Shown: positions 20,512 through 27,944 of the stretch, one piece after another
Layout: the number at the start of each line of letters is the position of its first letter
How positions within the stretch are numbered: position 1 is the first letter of the stretch
NCBI GenBank assembly: GCA_003864455.1
Contig: BGZN01000002.1
Coordinates: 80,614-144,613, forward strand
Direction of reading: 5' to 3'
Length of the DNA: 64,000 nucleotides
Source of the DNA: Candidatus Termititenax aidoneus
GTDB lineage: Bacteria > Margulisbacteria > Termititenacia > Termititenacales > Termititenacaceae
The notes under the pieces: generated by a model
What the model was told of the DNA's origin: nothing
Databases searched by the model: none
The model's input: the letters and a program-made list of their open reading frames with translations, nothing else
Position numbers and translations under genes: made by a program

Positions 20512-21627
20512 ATGAGCGATGTTTCGATGTTGGATTTAAAGGCGTACAGTTCTTATTTTGCTAATGGCAATGGAACTATAGCAGGAAAATATGGCAGGGT
20601 TTTAACCGCTACCGATAATGAACATTATGAAAGAATTGCTGGATTAAGCAAAGACACAACAAGAGTTGATACTCCATTAGAAATATCTTTGCTCTCTTAT
20701 GCTGCAGGCGTGGTTGATGTCCGTCCTATAGAAGCGGACGCTATATTGCCGGCGAATAATCCGCGCGCGGCTGGTTTGAAACTCGGCTCGGCGGTCTTGA
20801 AAGAATTGACCGAGATTAGATTTCTCGACCCGTCCAACACCGCCGCTGTCGGCCGCTACGAGGGCATGTTGCGCTTTATCTCTGAACGCAACGGCGTGTC
20901 CAGAGCGGAGATAGACGCTTATTACCGGCAGGGCATCGGCGCGCTCATCGCCGCGGAAGTCGACGCGCAGTTTAATAAGATTAGTTTTTTAATAGATAGA
21001 ACAAAAACTGTAGGCAGTTCGTATGGAGCAGTATTGACACGCAATACTCAAAATCAATATATTTTAAGTTACGAGGGATATTTTAATGGAGCAATATCTA
21101 CTAAAACACTCTCCGGTGCTTCGTTGGACGACTTACTGGCTAAAATGGCTGGAAATAGAGATTTTGTACAGGACGATATAAACCAAGTCCGTTCCCAGGC
21201 CGCACTAATACCAGCGACGCTCTTTAACAGATGGAGAGGCTATACCCCGAGTATGGTCAACCCTTATGAGTTGCTGACAAATGCACTGGTTAATTTTTAT
21301 CTTGATCCCAATGGCCGCACACCAGCCGGTAAAAATTATGATGTGCTCAGGGGCATACTGGCGCGTGGACAACTCGCAGAAATCGTCGACAGAGATACTT
21401 TTATTACAAAATTAGTAACGGCAATTTCCAGTACCTTGGAAGCAATGAGCCCAGGATTGTATGCGAGAATTTCTCGAGAGTTATTGGATTACAAGGTGCT
21501 TGTTGCGGTAAGTGAAATACCTAATGATCCGCGTTACGGCATATTTACACTGACTCAAACGGCTGGTGAGGAAATATTTGTCAGCAAAAAAAGACAGGCT
21601 GGCGGTCTGGTGCAGGTGAGTTACTGA
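20512..21627 (+). CDS. Uncharacterised protein (371 aa)
   Basis: Good SD (agaaagaggtgcatc-ATG); no recognised family. Confidence 0.75.
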   Translation: MSDVSMLDLKAYSSYFANGNGTIAGKYGRVLTATDNEHYERIAGLSKDTTRVDTPLEISLLSYAAGVVDVRPIEADAILPANNPRAAGLKLGSAVLKELTEIRFLDPSNTAAVGRYEGMLRFISERNGVSRAEIDAYYRQGIGALIAAEVDAQFNKISFLIDRTKTVGSSYGAVLTRNTQNQYILSYEGYFNGAISTKTLSGASLDDLLAKMAGNRDFVQDDINQVRSQAALIPATLFNRWRGYTPSMVNPYELLTNALVNFYLDPNGRTPAGKNYDVLRGILARGQLAEIVDRDTFITKLVTAISSTLEAMSPGLYARISRELLDYKVLVAVSEIPNDPRYGIFTLTQTAGEEIFVSKKRQAGGLVQVSY

Positions 21628-21651
21628 TACCGGCGAGTGGTGAGGGGAAGG
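21578..21651 (+). repeat. Direct repeat copy A
   Basis: tttgtcagcaaaaaaagacaggctggcggtctggtgcaggtgagttactgataccggcgagtgg; near-identical to 22478-22556. Confidence 0.85.
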
Positions 21652-21675
21652 CAGAGGAATAAAGCGGAGGGGAAT

Positions 21676-21936
21676 ATGCCAGAAATAAGTTTGTTTTATG
21701 GCATAAGAATTACTATGAATTGGGACGAACATAATCCGCCTCATTTTCATGTCAAATATGCCGAATATAACGCAACAGTTTTAATTCGAGAATGTATTGT
21801 TGACAGAGGTTATCTGCCAAACAAACAGTTAAAGATGGTTTTAGCGTGGTGCGAGATACATAAGGATGAACTTATGCAAAACTGGGAATTAGCCAGCAGC
21901 GGCCAGCCCTTGAATGACATACAACCGCTGGTATAA
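21676..21936 (+). CDS. DUF4160 family protein
   Basis: MPEISLFYGIRITMNWDEHNPPHFHVKYAEYNATV...LPNKQLKMVLAWCEIHKDELMQNWEL. Confidence 0.92.
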   Translation: MPEISLFYGIRITMNWDEHNPPHFHVKYAEYNATVLIRECIVDRGYLPNKQLKMVLAWCEIHKDELMQNWELASSGQPLNDIQPLV

Positions 21937-21944
21937 TTAATAGT

Positions 21945-22259
21945 ATGAAAAACTTAGACGCAAAACATTTTTGGCCAAAAGTAGTGCAAGTCCTGCCGAC
22001 AGATAACTTTGAAGTGTATGCTTACTTCAACGATGGTTCGGTGCGATTGTACGATGTGAAGCCCCTGCTAAAATCAGGAACGGTGTTTGAGCCGCTTATA
22101 GATATCCGCATATTTAAAAATAAACTGGCGGTCATCAATGACACTGTGGCCTGGGATATGGGCGGCAATAGAGACCCGCGCAAGTGTGTTGATATTGATC
22201 CGTTTGTTGTTTTTGAGAAGCCTGCCGTAACAGACCCCCTGCTCAAAAGCGCGGCATGA
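21945..22259 (+). CDS. DUF2442 family protein
   Basis: VVQVLPTDNFEVYAYFNDGSVRLYDVKPLL...FKNKLAVINDTVAWD; adjacent to DUF4160. Confidence 0.88.
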   Translation: MKNLDAKHFWPKVVQVLPTDNFEVYAYFNDGSVRLYDVKPLLKSGTVFEPLIDIRIFKNKLAVINDTVAWDMGGNRDPRKCVDIDPFVVFEKPAVTDPLLKSAA

Positions 22260-22477
22260 TGCCGCATTATTCAGAAAGGCCGACCGATGACGCGTTCGAG
22301 AAAGCAAGTTTAAGGCTGGAATTATCGATAAAAGTAATGAATCCGCTTAAGTATTTGCTGGAGGTTATATAAATTATGAGAAAAAAACGATTAATATAAA
22401 TAACCCGCTGGAAGTTAAAAAAACAGGATTGCAATCCTTGCAGTCGGTTTTGGGGACTGCCGGCACAGCGCGGTTAT

Positions 22478-22556
22478 TTGTCAGCAAAAAAAGACAGGCT
22501 GACGGTCTGGTGCAGGTGAACTACTGATACCGGCGAGTGGCGAGTGGTGAGGGGCA
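22478..22556 (+). repeat. Direct repeat copy B
   Basis: ttgtcagcaaaaaaagacaggctgacggtctggtgcaggtgaactactgataccggcgagtgg; encodes a duplicate C-terminal tail LFVSKKRQADGLVQVNY*. Confidence 0.85.
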
Positions 22557-22618
22557 GGCAGGAGTCTTTTTGATAATGTTTTGGGCGGATAGTATTATTA
22601 TTGTCAGGAGTTGTGGCC

Positions 22619-22744
22619 ATGTCTATTTTTAGAAAAAAAGTTGAATATAAAAAACCGAAAAGAATATCTAAGGCCGGTGAATTTATGAAAAAATACCCCA
22701 AAGGCATCGGAACTATTATTGATATGAGGGCGGTAATGAAATAG
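22619..22744 (+). CDS. Small antitoxin-like protein (41 aa)
   Basis: MSIFRKKVEYKKPKRISKAGEFMKKYPKGIGTIIDMRAVMK immediately before a PIN-like ORF. Confidence 0.4.
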   Translation: MSIFRKKVEYKKPKRISKAGEFMKKYPKGIGTIIDMRAVMK

Positions 22745-22761
22745 CTTTTTAAGGTTTGGTT

Positions 22762-22908
22762 ATGCGTTATTTGATAGACACAAATATTTTTCTGTTTTAC
22801 GCCTTTGATAATTATTTCCCGAACAATAACATATGTGAGATTTTGGCAGATTATGAAAGTATGATTTATATCAGTTCTGAAAGTGTTAAGGAAACTATTT
22901 ATTTATAA
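22762..22908 (+). pseudogene. Truncated PIN-domain toxin
   Basis: MRYLIDTNIFLFYAFDNYFPNNNICEILADYESMIYISSESVKETIYL*: PIN N-terminus with DTN motif, stops after 48 aa. Confidence 0.65.
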
Positions 22909-22974
22909 TAAAAAATAACAGATGCTTGTTGTCGGCGGACAACCCAAAAGATAGCATTGCACCACACGCTCCTT

Positions 22975-23551
22975 TTCTGTTGAGCAAGAAGCTAAAGAAC
23001 TGGATAAAAAGATAAACGAAATAGACAACAAGACAAATAGACTGCTTGACCTATATTTAGAGAACACCATAAGCAAGAGGGATTTTGCCAAGAAAAAAGA
23101 ATTTATGCTTGAGGAAAAGTTAAGACTGGAGCAGAAATTAAAATATCTGGAAAGAGGACAATTTTACTGGCTCGGACTTTTGCGGGAGTTTATAAACGGC
23201 TTGAATATGCCAAAAAAGATGTTAGAAACTGACGATTTTGCGGAAAAGCGAAAATTCCTGGAAAACACCGGCTCGAACTTCACTCTGGGCATTGCGCCGC
23301 GCCCCCGCAAAAACGCTCCCGCTGGAATTGAAAATTCAAATACAGAGAGCGGTTTGGGCGGGTGGACTGGAAAGAAGACAGTCCCTGCGCTGAAAAATAT
23401 GGTCTATGGGAAAACGGACGGTTTGTGTTTGGGTGTTGAGTTTAAAAATTTCTGGCGGGTTTTAGAAAAAGAAAATATTGCAAAAAACGATGAGAAAGAG
23501 TTTTGTACTATCTGGCGGAGGAGGACTGCGTGCCTCCTCCGCAGCCGCTGA
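22975..23551 (+). pseudogene. C-terminal remnant of a large serine recombinase
   Basis: KELDKKINEIDNKTNRLLDLYLENTISKRDFAKKKEFMLEEKLRLEQKL coiled coil typical of large serine recombinases; no catalytic domain present. Confidence 0.6.
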
Positions 23552-23590
23552 CGCGGCTAGTTCGCTACGCTCACCAAACGCCTACGCGCT

Positions 23591-23680
23591 TGGCGGAGGA
23601 GGTAGGATTTGAACCCACGGTGCCTTCGCAGGCACAACGGTTTTCAAGACCGCCGCAATCGACCACTCTGCCACTCCTCC
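23591..23680 (-). tRNA. tRNA-Ser(UGA), CCA encoded
   Basis: Minus-strand GGAGGAGTGGCAGAGTGGTCGATTGCGGCGGTCTTGAAAACCGTTGTGCCTGCGAAGGCACCGTGGGTTCAAATCCTACCTCCTCCGCCA: long variable arm, anticodon TGA, 7-bp acceptor. Confidence 0.97.
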
Positions 23681-23681
23681 G
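23658..23681 (-). repeat. att repeat, left (inside the intact tRNA)
   Basis: atcgaccactctgccactcctccg, identical to 56558-56581. Confidence 0.92.
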
Positions 23682-23788
23682 GACGGACAGTTTGATTATA
23701 CCACTGACGGAAATAAATAACTCTGCTGGAAACTCAGACCTTTCCAGCTCGCGCCGAAACCGGCGCGCAGGAAAGGTCTGGAAAAAAG

Positions 23789-24124
23789 ATGAAAAAATTG
23801 GGGGCAATAAAATTATGGCGGCAGCTGAGCAAAGCGCCGTTCTACCAAAACTCACTGATCGTGCACATGTGGATACACCTGCTGATCTCCGCGCAGTACA
23901 ACGGCCGGATATTCACAGATTTTGAGCAACTGGAAAAGCAGACCGGACTAGTGCAGGAAAATGTGCAAAGTTGTCTTGAGTATTTACACAATATAAATTT
24001 CATAACGATTACCGGGGACCCGGACAAAAAAATATTCCAAATAGATATTCCTGATTTTAACCTTTATAAACTAGACAGCGGAGCTGCTGACACGTCAGAG
24101 GAAAATCATGACAACGACCAATGA
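23789..24124 (+). CDS. Phage early protein, winged-helix replication-initiator-like
   Basis: GAIKLWRQLSKAPFYQNSLIVHMWIHLLISAQYNGRIF...LEKQTGLVQENVQSCLEYLHNINFITI resembles phage replisome-organiser N-termini. Confidence 0.5.
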   Translation: MKKLGAIKLWRQLSKAPFYQNSLIVHMWIHLLISAQYNGRIFTDFEQLEKQTGLVQENVQSCLEYLHNINFITITGDPDKKIFQIDIPDFNLYKLDSGAADTSEENHDNDQ

Positions 24125-24575
24125 GAAGTTTACATTCTGGATAAGCTATTACTATGCCCTGAAAAATTTGGGCAGTGAAAACTTTAAGGTGGTGATGCTT
24201 GCCTTATTCGAATATGCCTTTTTCAACAAACGGACTGAACTTTCCGGACGCAATCTCGACACATTTTTATCTTTAAAACCATATATTGATTCCGGCAGGA
24301 TAAAAGTTTTCGCCGGCCAAAAAGGTGGCAGAAAAAGGACTGCCCGCAAACTATATGATCTGAAAAACGGAGAAGTGGTTTTATCCGAAACCGGAAAAAA
24401 GTACGAAACTCTTTTGAAAAAAGTCAATAAATATTGTACAGAAAACAGCATCAACATCGACTGTGAGAAGTTAGCCATAAAATATTGCAATAAAAAAATT
24501 AATGATCTGCCCAAATTAATTGAGGAATGGAAATCCCAGGACGACCAATATGAAAAAAGGAAAAATGAACAATGA
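24108..24575 (+). CDS. Phage early protein, uncharacterised
   Basis: ORF overlapping its neighbours in a tightly packed early operon. Confidence 0.65.
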   Translation: MTTTNEKFTFWISYYYALKNLGSENFKVVMLALFEYAFFNKRTELSGRNLDTFLSLKPYIDSGRIKVFAGQKGGRKRTARKLYDLKNGEVVLSETGKKYETLLKKVNKYCTENSINIDCEKLAIKYCNKKINDLPKLIEEWKSQDDQYEKRKNEQ

Positions 24576-25306
24576 GCGATACGGATAATCAGCCAGAATA
24601 TACAAAGCTTTCTAAAAGAGAGCAGATCGAAAAAGCGATAAATAAGCTTGCCGCTTTTTGCACGGCTAAAATCCCCCAGAAAACCATAGACCTTTACATA
24701 GATGAATTTGATATGCGAATAAAAAACGCCGGAATTTTAACTAAAATAATTTCAGAATATATCCAAAATAGACAGGCCCCCTACAAAATGCCGACGATCA
24801 AAGAAATACTAAATTTATTTTATGTTTACATAACCCCAAAAAAAGATGTTTCGACAAATTGCACAAAATGCAAAGGCGGACTGATTTCTTGCCTGAAGTT
24901 TGACGGCGAAAAAAATATTCCGTATAAAGTTTGTTGCGACTGTGAAAGAGGACAATACCAGTACAAAATCAATCACGGAAAGATACAGTATATTTCTGCC
25001 GATGATGTGCTCGAGTATGATCCTGAAATACAATTGTTACACAAGTACGCGCTAAAACAGTTTGGCTTCCCAGAAGCCAATTTGAAACCGGCGCCATTTT
25101 ATGTGATCTATGCACATGATGCCAAAGCGCTTTCACCTGCCGAATTGATCTCCGAAAATAAAAAAGAACTGGCTAAAGCACAGGAGTTTCTTATCTCCCA
25201 GGATTTTTTGCGCCTCTGTGATGAGCGTAAGCAGCAGTATTACGAGGAAGCCGAACGGCTCGAAAAATATCTTAACCAAATAGAACAGGGAGGAAACACA
25301 CTATGA
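24572..25306 (+). CDS. Phage early protein with Cys4 zinc-ribbon-like motif
   Basis: CTKCKGGLISCLKFDGEKNIPYKVCCDCERG. Confidence 0.6.
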   Translation: MSDTDNQPEYTKLSKREQIEKAINKLAAFCTAKIPQKTIDLYIDEFDMRIKNAGILTKIISEYIQNRQAPYKMPTIKEILNLFYVYITPKKDVSTNCTKCKGGLISCLKFDGEKNIPYKVCCDCERGQYQYKINHGKIQYISADDVLEYDPEIQLLHKYALKQFGFPEANLKPAPFYVIYAHDAKALSPAELISENKKELAKAQEFLISQDFLRLCDERKQQYYEEAERLEKYLNQIEQGGNTL

Positions 25307-25521
25307 CAATCATTGTTGACATTAACAAAAATAATTTTAAGCCGGAGCTACAAACAAAGCTAAAAAAAAGGCATTTTATAGATCATGGCGCAAAACGCGC
25401 GCGGCGCAAATCTACGAGAATGCCCTTGACGTTGACCAGAAAAGAGCGTGCGACTATCAGCACGTTTTTGGAGCAGTGCAGACTGGATGGCTACGAAGTT
25501 CCGTCGAAAAGTTCGTTTTAA
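25303..25521 (+). CDS. Small basic phage protein
   Basis: Overlaps the previous stop; basic composition. Confidence 0.55.
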   Translation: MTIIVDINKNNFKPELQTKLKKRHFIDHGAKRARRKSTRMPLTLTRKERATISTFLEQCRLDGYEVPSKSSF

Positions 25522-25545
25522 TTTAATAAAAGGAGGTGAATAACT

Positions 25546-25677
25546 ATGGAGCCGGAAGGAGAAGTTAAAGATGAGAATCTTAAAACTCATCCGTGTTTTG
25601 TCGTTTATGACCAGTTACCCACGAAACAGCGTGCGAAAGATCAACTGTTTACAACCGTTGTTGATGCGCTGAAGTAG
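25546..25677 (+). CDS. RyR-domain-like small phage protein (43 aa)
   Basis: MEPEGEVKDENLKTHPCFVVYDQLPTKQRAKDQLFTTVVDALK; HPxxxxYdqLp..x+akD pattern; SD aaaggaggtgaataact. Confidence 0.6.
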   Translation: MEPEGEVKDENLKTHPCFVVYDQLPTKQRAKDQLFTTVVDALK

Positions 25678-25748
25678 TGCCTATTTGATTATGAACGGAG
25701 CGCGGATCGGGGGGATGATCCACGCTCTAAAAAAAAGGAGTTGGGCAG

Positions 25749-26087
25749 ATGAACATTAGTACCAAGGACAAACAGCTAGAGGGCGCTGAGATAGAATTTA
25801 TTTATATAGAATCTATTTATAATGCGGGTTATAGGCAGGCAGTAAAAGAGTTTATTAACGAAAATGAGGAAAGTGACGCGTTGAAATATTATAAACGACA
25901 GGCGCAGATTGCCGTGCTGGAGGAAATAAAAGATGGCTGCAAAAGATGGAATCCAGAGGACTGTAGAATCATGCAGTACTTTTCGGGAAAGCGTAAAGCG
26001 GCGTGTGGACTACGGAGTTGCTGGTGTGCAAACTATTCGGCCTGTAAAAAACTTGCCGAGTTGAAAGAAGAGAAAGAGAAATCATGA
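25749..26087 (+). CDS. Phage early protein, uncharacterised
   Basis: ORF with aaaaaggag upstream; C-rich C-terminus. Confidence 0.55.
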   Translation: MNISTKDKQLEGAEIEFIYIESIYNAGYRQAVKEFINENEESDALKYYKRQAQIAVLEEIKDGCKRWNPEDCRIMQYFSGKRKAACGLRSCWCANYSACKKLAELKEEKEKS

Positions 26088-26266
26088 AAGAAAAAATATT
26101 AAAACTAATTGCGACCTGCAAAGATTCCGGCGCGACGGAGCACGAGAAAGACACAGCAGGACGTCTGGCGCGGAACATCTGCAAAAAATACGGAATATCT
26201 TTCGACGAATTATTTGACGTAGCGGAAAAGGGAAAAAAACTAAATGCGCCAAGTTATGATCACTAA
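26084..26266 (+). CDS. DUF2786-like small protein
   Basis: MKEKILKLIATCKDSGATEHEKDTAGRLARNICKKYGISFDEL. Confidence 0.6.
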   Translation: MKEKILKLIATCKDSGATEHEKDTAGRLARNICKKYGISFDELFDVAEKGKKLNAPSYDH

Positions 26267-26351
26267 AAAAATCCTCGACGCCTGTTGTGGCGGCCGCATG
26301 ATGTGGTTCGAGCAGAGTAAGACACACTGGCTGTGCTTTTTTAAATCTTGA
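26244..26351 (+). pseudogene. N-terminal remnant of a phage SAM-dependent methyltransferase
   Basis: MRQVMITKKILDACCGGRMMWFEQSKTHWLCFFKS*; DACCGxRMxWF is the start of a common phage methyltransferase family. Confidence 0.5.
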
Positions 26352-26360
26352 GCAGTTCAG

Positions 26361-26828
26361 CTATCGGCTAAAGCAAAACCTATAAGTTTTTTCCACATCG
26401 TTTTCCTCGTATATAATGTATTGAAAAGTCGTACTAGCGTCTTTATGGCCTAAGAGCATTTGGATTTTTGAGATATTGTGTGTTTTTTTGTATAGCACTG
26501 TCGCGCGCGAGCGCCGCAAATCGTGTGGGGATATGCCATAGCCAAGTGCCCGCGCGGACGCACGGTAAACTCTATTATAAATAGCATGTCTGGTTAATTG
26601 TTTGGAATTCACATCAGCCGCATATTTCTCTGCTTCTTTGCTGAAATACACAAATCTTTCATGTCCCCCTTTTCCGGTGATTATATTGGATCCGTCATAT
26701 TGCAGCGCTTCCGAAACACGTAATGCGGAATAGTAACACAATGCCATGTAATACAGGGTTTCACTGGGTGTTTTCCTGTCTCCAAATAACTTTTTTATTT
26801 CTGTCTCATTGCATATTTTCATAATCAA
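26361..26828 (-). CDS. Minimal tyrosine recombinase (catalytic domain only)
   Basis: ALRVSEAL (Arg I), TGKGGHERFV (Lys), SPHDLRRSRA (HxxR), LLGHKDASTTFQYI (His, Tyr); no core-binding domain. Confidence 0.88.
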   Translation of the reverse strand: MIMKICNETEIKKLFGDRKTPSETLYYMALCYYSALRVSEALQYDGSNIITGKGGHERFVYFSKEAEKYAADVNSKQLTRHAIYNRVYRASARALGYGISPHDLRRSRATVLYKKTHNISKIQMLLGHKDASTTFQYIIYEENDVEKTYRFCFSR

Positions 26829-27639
26829 GCATCTCTACCTCTCCCCTGCATATTTCGCTGGTTTCCGCGTAGCGTCCGATGTGGTTGGCCCTGCGATGGC
26901 GCATTATTTTTTGCACAGTCTTGGCGTCCGCTCCACCATCAAAAAGATGGACAGCCAAAGAGTTGCGCAAGGCTTGCGGGGTGACGGCATTCTCCGGCAC
27001 TCCGGCAGCCACGGCATATTTTTTCAATCTCAATTCAACTCTTTGCGGGCTTATTTCAATACCCTGCGCATTCACAAATAAATTATCCACTTTAGGCAAA
27101 AACTCACTCCTTCTGCCGATATATTCTATTAAGGCCGCGGCGGCCAATTTGCCAAAATAGGCGCGTTTCCTGCCGAGCCACAAACGTCTTTTTGGAATTT
27201 CCACATCAGCCATTTTTAGCCGAATAACTTCCGTTGTTTTTAAGCCGCCCGCGTAAATTAGTTCATACATAGCTTTGTCCCTCACCGAATAGATGTCTTT
27301 GCCGTCCATTTTATTGAGCAAGCGGTCTACTTCCTCTTTGGTCAGATGTTTAGGGATTTTCCGTTCCGGCACGATCCTGTATTTCCAAATAGCAGCATTA
27401 AGACCTAGGCAGTTATAAAAGGCACGGAGCGCTATGAGCATCTGTTTCGTTGTCTTGCGGGATTTTGTTTCTCTGGTTTTAAATATAAAATTTTTTGCTT
27501 TTTCTGCATCGAAACCTTGATAATCTGGACACAATTCAACAAATTTTTTTACTATAGTGCGATAAGTGTACTTGGTTATTTCTTTCCAACCTTTGCCTGT
27601 CATATAAGCATTAAATAACTGCAATTCATTCATAGCCAC
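26806..27639 (-). CDS. Tyrosine recombinase, XerC/D-like, degenerate active site
   Basis: N-terminal SAM-like domain plus GGLKTTEVIRL (Arg to Lys), TPQALRNSLAVHLFDGGADAKTVQKIMRHRRANHIGRYAE (His to Gln). Confidence 0.88.
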   Translation of the reverse strand: MAMNELQLFNAYMTGKGWKEITKYTYRTIVKKFVELCPDYQGFDAEKAKNFIFKTRETKSRKTTKQMLIALRAFYNCLGLNAAIWKYRIVPERKIPKHLTKEEVDRLLNKMDGKDIYSVRDKAMYELIYAGGLKTTEVIRLKMADVEIPKRRLWLGRKRAYFGKLAAAALIEYIGRRSEFLPKVDNLFVNAQGIEISPQRVELRLKKYAVAAGVPENAVTPQALRNSLAVHLFDGGADAKTVQKIMRHRRANHIGRYAETSEICRGEVEMLDYENMQ

Positions 27640-27678
27640 ATAGCCTCCAAATATGCCTTAAAAGGCCCCTATTTCTCT

Positions 27679-27846
27679 CTATAAACGTTTTTTCTGCAAT
27701 ACCGCCCGCAACCATGCTGCGCCGCCAAGAAGCCTGAATTTTTCCCAAAGCGTGTCGCTTAAAGCGATAGACCGACGTTTTTGCACTTCTTTTTCTAACC
27801 GCTTCCGTCCGGCATTTGGTCGCTGGCCGCCCCAAGTGTTTTTCAT
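27679..27846 (-). CDS. Small phage DNA-binding-like protein (55 aa)
   Basis: MKNTWGGQRPNAGRKRLEKEVQKRRSIALSDTLWEKFRLLGGAAWLRAVLQKKRL; GGxRPNAGRK motif typical of small phage proteins. Confidence 0.6.
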   Translation of the reverse strand: MKNTWGGQRPNAGRKRLEKEVQKRRSIALSDTLWEKFRLLGGAAWLRAVLQKKRL

Positions 27847-27944
27847 CGTGGGATTATATTATATTTTGTTATCTTGATTTGTCAACATCAAATCAAGCTT
27901 ACGAAAAGATAGCTATTCCACAAAACCTGACAAGGTGATTTTGG

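Noticed and set aside
27626-27835. 69-aa ORF listed in the track
   Set aside because: The alternative frame 27679-27846 gives a coherent GGQRPNAGRK protein with ATG; the listed frame is likely spurious.
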